Positions 1-6,732 of a stretch of DNA of 8,426 nt are shown piece after piece. A model generated the notes under the pieces. That model was not told the origin of the DNA and did no database searches. It saw only the letters and a program-made list of their open reading frames with translations. The stretch's first letter is position 1, and the number at the start of each line of letters is the position of its first letter. The position numbers and the translations under genes were made by a program. Origin of the DNA: an uncultured Oscillospiraceae bacterium (GTDB taxonomy: Bacteria > Bacillota > Clostridia > Oscillospirales > Acutalibacteraceae); contig CATWUX010000095.1 in NCBI GenBank assembly GCA_958354085.1, positions 1 through 8,426 of the forward strand, written 5' to 3'.

Positions 1-2250
1 CATCTTATCATCGGCAATGATGATGCCGTCGCGCACGATGCGCAGCAGATCATTGCGGTAGACCTTGCCGTCCAGCACATAGCAGCCGGCGACCGTACCC
101 ACATTGGTGATGCGGTAGACCTGACGCACTTCGGCGCGGCCATGCAGCACTTCCCGGGTTTTCGGCGCGAGCATACCCTTCATGGCGTCGGAAATTTCCT
201 CGATGCAATCGTAAATGATGCGGTACATCCGCATATCCACGTTTGCCTGTTCCGCCGCCGCCTGCGCCACCGGATCGGGACGCACATTGAAGCCCACGAT
301 GATGGCATTGGACGCGTCCGCCAGCATCACGTCGTTTTCGCTGACCGCGCCGACCGCGCCGTGAATGACGCGTACGCGCACTTCGTCATTGGACAGCTTC
401 TCCAGCGACTGGCGCACCGCCTCGACCGAGCCCTGTACGTCCGCCTTGATGATGATGTTGAGCTCTTTCATCTCGCCCTGCTGCATCTGATCGAACAGAT
501 TATCCAGCGTGACCTTCTGGTACTGACTGAACAGCTCTTCCTTCGCGCTCTGCTTGCGCTGTTCGACCAGCTCACGCGCCAGACGTTCATCGGTTACGGC
601 GTTGAAAATATCGCCCGAAACCGGCACTTCGTCCAGACCCATGATCTCGACCGGCACAGACGGGCCGGCTGTTTCCACCTTGTCGCCGTTATCGTCGGTC
701 ATCGCACGCACGCGGCCTACCGCCGTGCCCGCGACCAGGATGTCGCCGGTGTGCAGCGTGCCGTTTTGTACCAGAACCGTCGCGATCGGGCCGCGGCCCT
801 TATCCAGACGCGCTTCGATGACCGTACCCTTGGCGGCGCGGTCGGGATTGGCGCGCAGCTCTTTCATTTCCGCTACCAGCAGTACCATTTCCAGCAGCTT
901 ATCCAAGCCCGCACCTGTGTGCGCGGAAACCGGCACGCAGATCACGTCGCCGCCCCATTCCTCGGGCACCAGCTCGTGCTCGGTGAGCTGCTGCATGACC
1001 TTATCGGGATTGGCGGTGGGTTTATCCATTTTGTTGATGGCGACGATGATGGAAACGCCCGCCGCCTTGGCATGGTTGATCGCTTCGATGGTCTGCGGCA
1101 TGATGCCGTCGTCCGCCGCCACAACCAGGATCGCGATATCGGTGACCTGCGCACCGCGGGCGCGCATGGAGGTGAACGCCGCGTGGCCGGGCGTATCCAA
1201 AAACGTGATCGACTGGCCGTTCACTGCGACGCGGTAGGCACCGATATGCTGGGTAATGCCGCCGGCCTCGCTCGCCGTGACCTGCGTTTTGCGGATCGCG
1301 TCGAGGATGGAGGTCTTGCCGTGGTCAACGTGGCCCATGACCACCACGACGGGATCACGGGGCTGCAGGTTTTCGTCGTTGTCCTCGCTGTCGTCGATGA
1401 TGCGTTCCTCGATGGTCACGACCACCTCATGCTCCACCTTGGCGTGAAATTCTTCACCGACCAGATACGCCGTATCAAAGTCGATCTCCTGATTGACGGT
1501 CGCCATCACGCCCATGAGCATCAGCTTTTTGATGACCTCCGCGGAGGTCGCCTTGAGCTTGAGCGCGAGATCGCCAACGGTGATGGTATCGCCGACGGTG
1601 ATGGTCAGCTGCTTTTTCTGACGTTCCAGCTGAATACGGCGCAGACGCTCCGCTTCCGTTTCCTTGCGGGTGTGGGGCTTGCGGTATTGCTGCGAGCGCT
1701 GATTGAGCTTTTGCTTTTTGACCGCGCCGCCGTCGCCGCGCACGCGGTTGGAGGTCTGGGCGAGCATATCGAATTTTTCATCGTATTTGCCCACATTCAC
1801 CTGCGGGGTGCGGGTATCCACCGTGCGGCGTTCCACCGGCGCTCTGGGCGCCGCCGGCTGCTTGGGTGGCTTTGTCTGCGCCGCCGGAGCGGCGGGACGG
1901 TGGTTGTGCGCAGCGGCCGGCGCCGGTTTATCGCCGGATTTTGCCGGCGCTTTTTCTGCCGGCGCAGGCGCCGCTTTCTCCTCGGCGGTCGTTTCCGCGG
2001 CAGCCTTTTCTTCGGCGGCTTTTTCCTCGGCAGCCGCTTTGCGCGCCTGCCCGCTGGCAAAGTACGCGTCGAGATTCTCCGTCGCGTTTTTCTGGGTGAA
2101 ATGTTCAAACACCAGATCCAGTTCGGATTCCTCCAGAGCGGTCATGCTCTTTTTAGGTGTTTCCACATACTTGCCCAAAAATTCAATAATTTCCTTGGTT
2201 GTGCATCCAAAATCTTTTGCCAACTCGCTTACGCGATATTTTTGCATCAT
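1..2250 (-). CDS. infB: Translation initiation factor IF-2 (3' end beyond window)
   Basis: IF-2 is the GTPase that brings fMet-tRNA to the 30S P site and promotes subunit joining. About 750 residues are visible. The frame is still open at base 1, and roughly 65-70 C-terminal residues of domain C2 are probably missing. Order: a small IF2_N-type helical module (about 3-30), an Ala/Glu/Pro-rich low-complexity linker (about 65-140, with KAAEE-type repeats), a basic stretch, a second IF2_N module (about 215-265), then the GTPase. G motifs are intact: GHVDHGKT at about 306-313 (G1), DTPGH (G3), NKMD (G4) and SAHTGAGLD (G5 region). Domain II, domain III (KADVQGSVEA) and the start of C2 follow. I chose the first of two adjacent ATGs (2250; the other is 2247) because GGAGGAGG lies 9 nt upstream, inside the end of ylxQ. 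One base separates it from the ylxQ stop, so translational coupling is likely. The motifs make the identification very secure. Confidence 0.98.
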   Translation of the reverse strand, partial: MMQKYRVSELAKDFGCTTKEIIEFLGKYVETPKKSMTALEESELDLVFEHFTQKNATENLDAYFASGQARKAAAEEKAAEEKAAAETTAEEKAAPAPAEKAPAKSGDKPAPAAAHNHRPAAPAAQTKPPKQPAAPRAPVERRTVDTRTPQVNVGKYDEKFDMLAQTSNRVRGDGGAVKKQKLNQRSQQYRKPHTRKETEAERLRRIQLERQKKQLTITVGDTITVGDLALKLKATSAEVIKKLMLMGVMATVNQEIDFDTAYLVGEEFHAKVEHEVVVTIEERIIDDSEDNDENLQPRDPVVVVMGHVDHGKTSILDAIRKTQVTASEAGGITQHIGAYRVAVNGQSITFLDTPGHAAFTSMRARGAQVTDIAILVVAADDGIMPQTIEAINHAKAAGVSIIVAINKMDKPTANPDKVMQQLTEHELVPEEWGGDVICVPVSAHTGAGLDKLLEMVLLVAEMKELRANPDRAAKGTVIEARLDKGRGPIATVLVQNGTLHTGDILVAGTAVGRVRAMTDDNGDKVETAGPSVPVEIMGLDEVPVSGDIFNAVTDERLARELVEQRKQSAKEELFSQYQKVTLDNLFDQMQQGEMKELNIIIKADVQGSVEAVRQSLEKLSNDEVRVRVIHGAVGAVSENDVMLADASNAIIVGFNVRPDPVAQAAAEQANVDMRMYRIIYDCIEEISDAMKGMLAPKTREVLHGRAEVRQVYRITNVGTVAGCYVLDGKVYRNDLLRIVRDGIIIADDKM
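1570..1605 (-). repeat. 18-bp in-frame tandem duplication inside infB
   Basis: Two adjacent 18-bp units, 1570-1587 and 1588-1605, differ at a single position (a versus g). Each encodes TITVGD, giving TITVGDTITVGD at the start of the second IF2_N module. The units keep the frame and add exactly six residues. This may be a recent small duplication or simply the natural resemblance of two beta-strand-like segments, since related IF-2 proteins often have similar hydrophobic/Thr/Val runs here. Confidence 0.7.
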
Positions 2251-2251
2251 A

Positions 2252-2578
2252 CTATTCTTCCTCCTCCAAGTCGTGGCGGCACTGTTTTTCAATCGCAGCC
2301 GCAAAGCCTTTATCGCCCACCGCGCAAACGCCTATCGGCTTTTGCAGCCCAAGCGCATCGGCGATCTCCGCCTTGTTCAGTGGGAGCCGCCGGACGGCGA
2401 CCGGTTTTTCGCCGATCACAAACCGCAGCTCTTTTTCGGTTTTTTCGGACAGATCGGCAGCCAGCAGGACGAGCACTTCCTCTCCGGCCGCGACAAGCGC
2501 TGCCACCGCGTCATATCCGGTCGTCATGCGTCCCGCCCGGCGGGACAGCCCCAGCAATCCGGTCAGTTTACGATTCAC
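2252..2578 (-). CDS. ylxQ: L7Ae-family ribosomal-protein-like YlxQ
   Basis: Small RNA-binding protein of the L7Ae/L30e/S12e family, 108 residues from the chosen start, close to the roughly 100 residues of Bacillus YlxQ. Family members bind kink-turn RNA, but the exact role of YlxQ is unsettled. Visible family features are the opening GLLGLSRRAGRMTTG, the central VLVLLAADLSEKT strand-helix, and the closing GVCAVGDKGFAAAI. The C-terminus is acidic (DLEEEE). I chose GTG at 2578 because it begins right at the family's usual N-terminus and has GGAGGAGG (2598-2591) 12 nt upstream, a rather long spacing. An in-frame ATG at 2608 would add ten residues but has only a GAGGTG sequence 2 nt away. With GTG, the gene overlaps the end of ylxR by 11 nt, and its own tail holds the infB ribosome binding site. 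It therefore sits in a coupled ylxR-ylxQ-infB cluster. Confidence 0.9.
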   Translation of the reverse strand: MNRKLTGLLGLSRRAGRMTTGYDAVAALVAAGEEVLVLLAADLSEKTEKELRFVIGEKPVAVRRLPLNKAEIADALGLQKPIGVCAVGDKGFAAAIEKQCRHDLEEEE

Positions 2579-2840
2579 TTGCCTGTAATTCCTCCTCCAT
2601 CCGGTCATACACCTCGGCGGGAATCGGACAGGAAAACGCTTTTTCCAGCCGTTTTGCTTTGCGGGCAGTGCGCAGACAGTCTATATTCGGGCAGACATAG
2701 GCGCCGCGCCCGGGCTTGCGTCCGGTCGTATCCAGAGAAAGCTCTCCCTCGGGGCTTTTCACCACCCGGATCAGCTCTTTTTTCGGTTTCATTTCTCCGC
2801 ATCCTGTGCATTTGCGCAGAGGCACCTTTTTTGTCCGCAT
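2568..2840 (-). CDS. ylxR: YlxR family RNA-binding protein (RnpM-like)
   Basis: A 90-residue member of the YlxR (DUF448) family encoded between nusA and ylxQ. The signature is clear: PLRKCTGCGEMKPKKELIRVV at the N-terminus and GRGAYVCPNIDC at 44-55. Cysteines 11, 14, 50 and 55 form two pairs that could hold a metal ion; some family members lack part of this set. The fold is a small basic RNA-binding domain. From memory, work in Bacillus subtilis links YlxR (renamed RnpM) to RNase P modulation; this is not visible in the sequence. I prefer ATG 2840 because GGAG lies 8 nt upstream and the protein then begins like Bacillus YlxR. A GTG at 2849 (three more residues) has AAAGGA at 4 nt and is possible. 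The 27-nt gap after nusA contains a small ATCCT/AGGAT hairpin (2853-2868) beside the ribosome binding site. Confidence 0.93.
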   Translation of the reverse strand: MRTKKVPLRKCTGCGEMKPKKELIRVVKSPEGELSLDTTGRKPGRGAYVCPNIDCLRTARKAKRLEKAFSCPIPAEVYDRMEEELQASES

Positions 2841-2867
2841 CCCAATCACTCCATCCTTTCGACAGGA

Positions 2868-3935
2868 TTATTCCGCTTCGGTTTCTCCATAAAAACCGCT
2901 TTCGGGACGAATATCAATCTTCCAGCCGGTCAGCTTCGCCGCCAACCGGGCGTTTTGCCCTTTGTTGCCGATAGCCAGCGACAGCTGCGCGTCCGGAACG
3001 GTTACGCGGCACGCTTTCGCGCCGTCGGGATCCACCTCGACCGACAGCACCTTGGCCGGCGACAACGCGGCGGCGATGAACTTGCCGGGATCATCGCTGT
3101 ATTCGACGATGTCGATCTTTTCGCCGCCCAGCTCCTCGACGATGCCGTTGACGCGCGCGCCGCGGGGGCCGATGCAGGCGCCGACCGCGTCCACGTTTTC
3201 ATCGTGCGCGAGCACCGCCAGCTTGGTACGGGAACCGGCTTCGCGGGAGACGGCCTTGATTTCGACCGTGCCGTTGAAGATTTCCGGCACTTCCATCTCG
3301 AACAGGCGCTTGACCAGACCGGGATGGGTGCGGGAGATGAGGGCGCGCGGTCCTTTTTCGCCGTCGCGGACGTCCACGACGTACACCTTGATGCGGTCGC
3401 CCTCTTTGAGCGCTTCGTCCGCGATTTGTTCGCTCTTGGTCAGTACGGCTTCCGCCTTGCCGATCTCCAGTGTAGCCGCGCCGGTTTTGGCGTCCACACG
3501 GGTGACCAGCGCGGTGACCAGCTCCTGATTGCGGCGCTGGAATTCCTGCATCTGCTGGCCGCGCTCGGCTTCACGGATGCCCTGGCGGATCACATGCTTC
3601 GCCGTTTGGGCGGCGATGCGGCCAAACTGCTTGGTTTCCAGCGGGATCTCCACCACGTCGCCGACGGTCGCCTTTTTGGAGTATTTCACCGCCTGCTCCG
3701 GCAGGATCTCCTCGTCGGGATCCACGATCTCCTCCACGACCGTCTTGTGCAGCGAGACCTTGAATTCGTTGGTAGCGGGATCCATGATAACGGAGATGTT
3801 CTCTTTTCCGCCGTAATCACGCTTGACCGCGATGATGATAGCGGCGCGGATCTTTTCCAACAAATAGTCGCCGGAGATGCCTTTCTCCTTTTCCAGCAAT
3901 TTCAGCGCTTCGAAAAATTCTGCATTGTTGCTCAT
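2868..3935 (-). CDS. nusA: Transcription termination/antitermination factor NusA
   Basis: NusA binds RNA polymerase and nascent RNA, promotes pausing and hairpin-dependent termination, and takes part in antitermination. At 355 residues it has the normal length of Bacillota NusA and lacks the extra C-terminal acidic repeats of enterobacterial proteins. Domains in order: polymerase-binding N-terminal domain (about 1-125, starting MSNNAEFFEAL), S1 domain (about 135-200), KH1 (about 203-280, with IGPRGARV at 255-262), and KH2 (about 281-345, with IGNKGQNARLAAKLTGW at 322-338). Both KH GxxG loops (GPRG, GNKG) are intact. The start at 3935 is set by GGAGG 5 nt upstream; a TTG at 3947 would place that site inside the gene. 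A small hairpin lies just before the ribosome binding site. In Bacillus, nusA is reported to be autoregulated through the operon leader, which makes the hairpin upstream of rimP relevant. Confidence 0.98.
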   Translation of the reverse strand: MSNNAEFFEALKLLEKEKGISGDYLLEKIRAAIIIAVKRDYGGKENISVIMDPATNEFKVSLHKTVVEEIVDPDEEILPEQAVKYSKKATVGDVVEIPLETKQFGRIAAQTAKHVIRQGIREAERGQQMQEFQRRNQELVTALVTRVDAKTGAATLEIGKAEAVLTKSEQIADEALKEGDRIKVYVVDVRDGEKGPRALISRTHPGLVKRLFEMEVPEIFNGTVEIKAVSREAGSRTKLAVLAHDENVDAVGACIGPRGARVNGIVEELGGEKIDIVEYSDDPGKFIAAALSPAKVLSVEVDPDGAKACRVTVPDAQLSLAIGNKGQNARLAAKLTGWKIDIRPESGFYGETEAE

Positions 3936-3947
3936 AATTACCTCCAA

Positions 3948-3961
3948 GCCGCTTGAGCGGC
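3948..3961 (-). promoter_or_regulatory. Intercistronic hairpin beside the nusA ribosome binding site
   Basis: On the minus strand, GCCGC, loop UCAA and GCGGC form a five-base-pair GC-only stem between the rimP stop and nusA. The 3' arm ends two bases before the nusA GGAGG (3945-3941). There is no U-tract, so it is not a terminator. It could influence nusA translation initiation or mRNA processing, or be incidental in GC-rich DNA. The function is inference. Confidence 0.4.
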
Positions 3962-3967
3962 ATAATT

Positions 3968-4495
3968 TTAATCGTTTTCGGCGTCATCCTCGAGCTCGTC
4001 CGGCAAAAAGTCGTCCTCGTCGATGGCGTGCACCAGAGAAACATCTTTTTTATCAAAGGAACGGACGGTGCCGTCCTCTTCTTCGATCGTGATGGTGTGG
4101 TCGGCGTAGCCGGTCAGCAAGCCGGCAAATTCGCGCATGCCGTCCAGCGGCCGGAACAGGCGCACGGCAACGGGCCAGCCCTCGTAGGCGGCGAAATGTT
4201 CGGGACGGGTCAGCTCGCGCTCGATGCCGGGAGACATGACCTCCAGACAATACGACTGCGGGATGGGATCGACCTCGTCCAGCAGATCGCTCATGCGGCG
4301 GGACATCGCCACGCAGTCGTCGATCGAGACGCCTTCGTCTTTATCGATGGCGATGCGCAAAAACCAGTCGGTTCCTTCCTTGACGAAGCGCACATCCCAT
4401 AGAAACAGCCCCAGCTCCTCGGCGACCGGCTGCGCCAGCCGGTAACAGATCGCCGCGGTGTTGCCGGAGCCGCCTTTGCTTGTTGTTTTAGCCAT
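3968..4495 (-). CDS. rimP: Ribosome maturation factor RimP
   Basis: RimP assists assembly of the 30S subunit. The 175-residue protein has the two expected parts: an N-terminal alpha/beta domain (about 12-93, with LGLFLWDVRFVKEG and the DDC...SRRMSDLLDE helix) and a C-terminal SH3-like domain (about 95-160). The family motif SPGIERELTRPEHF sits at the junction (88-101), followed by GLLTGYADHTITI. The C-terminus is a very acidic tail (EDDFLPDELEDDAEND), longer than in many family members. The start at 4495 has AGGAGG (4508-4503) 7 nt upstream. In-frame ATGs at 4549 and 4561 exist, but they lack a well-spaced ribosome binding site and would translate through the leader hairpin. This is the first gene of the operon, directly after the promoter and leader, with nusA 32 nt downstream. 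Confidence 0.96.
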   Translation of the reverse strand: MAKTTSKGGSGNTAAICYRLAQPVAEELGLFLWDVRFVKEGTDWFLRIAIDKDEGVSIDDCVAMSRRMSDLLDEVDPIPQSYCLEVMSPGIERELTRPEHFAAYEGWPVAVRLFRPLDGMREFAGLLTGYADHTITIEEEDGTVRSFDKKDVSLVHAIDEDDFLPDELEDDAEND

Positions 4496-4517
4496 CGGCG
4501 TTCCTCCTGTACAAACA

Positions 4518-4545
4518 TAAAAGAGCGGGTCGCCCCACTCTTTTA
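4518..4545 (-). promoter_or_regulatory. rimP-operon leader hairpin, candidate attenuator/terminator
   Basis: Read on the minus strand, bases 4545-4534 (UAAAAGAGUGGG) pair with 4529-4518 (CCCGCUCUUUUA). This gives a 12-bp uninterrupted stem with one G-U pair, and the loop GCGA (4533-4530) is a GNRA tetraloop. The 3' arm runs into UUUUAUGUUUGU, a broken U-tract, and the rimP AGGAGG begins 9 nt after the stem. It starts about 20 nt into the predicted transcript. The shape fits a weak intrinsic or NusA-assisted terminator controlling the rimP-nusA-infB operon. In Bacillus subtilis, autoregulation of nusA by NusA-dependent termination in the operon leader has been reported (from memory). The structure is seen directly; the attenuation role is inferred. 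Confidence 0.65.
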
Positions 4546-4571
4546 GCATTCCAATATTCATCCTTTGTATA

Positions 4572-4600
4572 AGTATATCACCGATCTTTATAAAACGCAA
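4572..4600 (-). promoter_or_regulatory. Sigma-A-type promoter of the rimP operon
   Basis: On the minus strand, TTGCGT (4600-4595) is followed by a 17-bp spacer and TATACT (4577-4572). The -10 is extended by TGa (4580-4578). The stretch just upstream (4604-4616) is an A/T run that could act as an UP-like element. The predicted transcript start is an A near 4566, giving a leader of about 70 nt that contains the GNRA-capped hairpin. The consensus match and 17-bp spacing make this a strong prediction, but it is not experimentally shown. Confidence 0.75.
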
Positions 4601-4653
4601 GCCTTTTTTGAAAAAAGCGAAAAATTACGCCGCCTGCCATGCAAAAGTAAATC

Positions 4654-6630
4654 TTAATCGGTTTCCCATGCAAGCACTGCGGGAAACTCCGGTCCGGTGA
4701 CTTTTCTGCCGATGTCGCTCAACCAGGAAATGAAATGCTCCTCCCATGTTCCGCTCCATATTTTTTCATGGGGGATTGGCGCCGGCTCCATCGTGTGGTC
4801 ATTCACTTTTTTCAAGCTGTTCACACAATAGGCCACCGTATACAAGCCATACGGATCCAGCTCCTTCCCGTCCGGCAGACGGCAGCGGAGCAGGCGCTGC
4901 CCGGGTTCCTTCCAAGGGGCATAGTCTATCAGCAGACCGGAAGCGGCTATGTGATCCTCCGTTCCGGCGACGGCGCCTTCTTTTCCCGATAAGTAATCGA
5001 TAATTTGCTGTCCTGTCAGCTGGCCGGTCGCCACGCCCCGGCTGGTGTCGGAATAGGATTTGGTGGCGGAAATGCATTGCAGCGATTGGTCGGTTATATC
5101 CCCTTCGTACAGGAACCCGTTTACGCCCTCGCTGTTGCTGCTGACAAACACCAACGCGATCGGCGCCCCGGTCTCATGCCGGTACATATCGCCTACAAGC
5201 TCCGCGGTTTCCCATTTGGTAAAGGTGCGGACAGCCTCCCCGTAAACCGGCATATCCTCCGTGCCGGTCAGCGATTCATCGCGCGCAGCGTCCGCTTCCC
5301 TCAGCCATTCCTCGGTTGTGAGCTCCCCGCTTAGCCAGTCCAGCACGGTGTCCCGCATCGTTGTCTCCACAACAGCGTCATCGCCGGACAAAAAGAAATG
5401 GTTAATGATACGGCCTTCCTGGATGGTGTTTTGAATTTCTTTGCCGAAATCGCCGATCACCATCGGGACACCGGTTACATGCGAGAATTGCAGCCCGTCC
5501 CGTATCAACTGTTTTTGTGTTTCCGGTTGGCTGAGAAACGCCAGAATATCCAGCAACAATTGTTTTTTCGCCGGACTTTCCTCCGCCGACGCCTTGTTGA
5601 TGGCAAAAAAGTAGCTGGGGATGGCATACAGATAGTCGCTGTCCGGCTCGTCGGAGGTCCAAAACGGGAATATGCCGACTTCGTGCCGGCTGTCCTCTGT
5701 GGAAATGGCGGCATTGGTCGTGTAGGCGTTTTGATTTTCAAAAATCATAGCGGTAGAATGATACTGATACAGCTTCCGGCTGCGATAACGGGGACGTATC
5801 CCCATATCGGCGGGCGATAGGATCCCGTCCTCAAACAGCTGCTTTAATATCGCCGCCGCCGGCTCCATATGCCCGACCATTGATTCTTTTCCGTTTTGGT
5901 AATTCAGCAGCCACTGCTGGTTTTCCGCCCCGCGGTATACCCGGTCATACGCAAAGGTATTGAACACGATCTGGAAAGCGTCCGGAAACAGCAAAGCGGG
6001 CTGCAAGGCTTTGAACGGCACCTCCTGTTCCCCGCCGTCCTCCGTTTCCACCGCTTTTTTGCCGTCGCGGTTGATAGTATCGACCAACGAGACAAACTCA
6101 CTGTAGCTGTGGGGCGGTTCCCACCCGTTTTCCGCGAACAGGGTACAGTCATAGACCACCCCGTAAATATCCGACGGGCCGGGCAGGTAATACAATTTCC
6201 CCTCCTCGTTCATGCAGGAATCCAACGAAGCCGCGTAATAATTGCGCACAAACGACTGCGAGGAGAGATCCAAGAGGTAATCCGGAGCGATATCGAGGAT
6301 GCAGGGGGCATCGCGGGCCAGAAGGATATCGCGTGCCACACCGTTGAGCAGGCTCTGGCGCAGCGGATACGCCGCGTCGGTCGCACCGGCGTGCACCATG
6401 ACGATATCGACATCCGGAAACGCCGTTTCGATCATCGTCTCCAGATCGAGAAAATCCGCCGCTCCGTGTTCGTAATGCACCGTCACCATCGTTTTATCGG
6501 GATCCACGGGATGCATCGTCAGAATCTCATTTTTTGCCGTTCCGTTGGGCAAATCCTGTTTTGCACAGCCGCTGCTCAAGCAGAGCAAAGCCAGACTCCA
6601 GGCGATCAAACGCAGGAACTTTCTTTTCAT
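4654..6630 (-). CDS. Lipoprotein: solute-binding domain fused to 5'-nucleotidase C-terminal-like domain
   Basis: A 658-residue predicted surface lipoprotein. The signal peptide has a basic start (MKRKF), a hydrophobic core and a lipobox ending LSSGC, with lipidated Cys22 (Ser rather than Leu at -3, Leu at -4). Residues about 45-445 resemble family-1 extracellular solute-binding proteins: VTVHY first strand, ARDILLA, KLYYLPGPSDIYGVVYD, and a late LLLDILAFLSQPETQKQL helix. Residues about 460-605 resemble the C-terminal domain of 5'-nucleotidases: TGQLTGQQIIDYL (535-547), ASGLLIDY with a following PG, then GKELDPYGLYTVAY (588-601). No metallophosphatase domain is present, so nucleotidase activity is not expected. 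The start at 6630 has GGAG 7 nt upstream. The next gene upstream has the same architecture. Ligand and transporter partner are unknown; no permease or ATPase is in view. Binding of a nucleotide-like or sugar ligand is speculation. Confidence 0.85.
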   Translation of the reverse strand: MKRKFLRLIAWSLALLCLSSGCAKQDLPNGTAKNEILTMHPVDPDKTMVTVHYEHGAADFLDLETMIETAFPDVDIVMVHAGATDAAYPLRQSLLNGVARDILLARDAPCILDIAPDYLLDLSSQSFVRNYYAASLDSCMNEEGKLYYLPGPSDIYGVVYDCTLFAENGWEPPHSYSEFVSLVDTINRDGKKAVETEDGGEQEVPFKALQPALLFPDAFQIVFNTFAYDRVYRGAENQQWLLNYQNGKESMVGHMEPAAAILKQLFEDGILSPADMGIRPRYRSRKLYQYHSTAMIFENQNAYTTNAAISTEDSRHEVGIFPFWTSDEPDSDYLYAIPSYFFAINKASAEESPAKKQLLLDILAFLSQPETQKQLIRDGLQFSHVTGVPMVIGDFGKEIQNTIQEGRIINHFFLSGDDAVVETTMRDTVLDWLSGELTTEEWLREADAARDESLTGTEDMPVYGEAVRTFTKWETAELVGDMYRHETGAPIALVFVSSNSEGVNGFLYEGDITDQSLQCISATKSYSDTSRGVATGQLTGQQIIDYLSGKEGAVAGTEDHIAASGLLIDYAPWKEPGQRLLRCRLPDGKELDPYGLYTVAYCVNSLKKVNDHTMEPAPIPHEKIWSGTWEEHFISWLSDIGRKVTGPEFPAVLAWETD

Positions 6631-6732
6631 CCGTAATCTCCATTCTGCCGCTGGGGCCGCCGCCGGCAGCGGTCATTTGTTGCTTTTTTGGCTCATACGT
6701 TGACGGCGATAACCGGGGATTGCCGCCGTGGA
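6631..6732 (-). other. Intergenic spacer with two GC-rich inverted repeats
   Basis: The 102 bp between the two solute-binding-type genes holds two potential minus-strand hairpins: ACGGCG with CGCCGT shortly after the upstream stop, and CCGCTG with CAGCGG nearer the downstream start. Neither is followed by a U-tract, so neither looks like an intrinsic terminator. I see no convincing -35/-10 pair. The simplest reading is that both genes share a transcript, but the spacing is wide enough for an undetected promoter. Confidence 0.35.

Noticed and set aside
1981..2040. 15-bp repeat units in the infB linker as a mobile or regulatory repeat.
   Set aside because: They encode the KAAEE-type low-complexity linker common in IF-2 proteins; coding constraint explains them.
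142..2700. Very long plus-strand open frame (852 codons) opposite infB, ylxQ and ylxR.
   Set aside because: It is antisense to genes with unmistakable motifs, spans three real genes, gives a His/Arg/Leu-rich composition typical of an antisense shadow in GC-rich DNA, and has no ribosome binding site supporting it.
2955..3956. Plus-strand open frame of 333 codons opposite nusA.
   Set aside because: It covers nusA almost exactly in antisense; nusA has complete S1 and KH domains, so the plus-strand frame is a codon-bias shadow.
4496..4561. In-frame N-terminal extension of RimP from ATG 4561 or 4549 through the leader hairpin.
   Set aside because: Neither ATG has a properly spaced ribosome binding site, whereas ATG 4495 has AGGAGG at 7 nt and gives the usual RimP N-terminus. 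A regulatory leader peptide is not excluded but is not supported.
4601..4618. A/T-rich inverted repeat (GCTTTTTT...AAAAAAGGC) after the downstream solute-binding gene as a terminator.
   Set aside because: The stem is almost all A-U, with a G-U pair, and is not followed by a U-tract on the minus strand. It more likely serves as A/T-rich DNA upstream of the rimP promoter.
6631..6732. Intrinsic terminator or promoter between the two solute-binding genes.
   Set aside because: The inverted repeats lack U-tracts and no -35/-10 pair with sensible spacing stands out, so only the hairpins were recorded.
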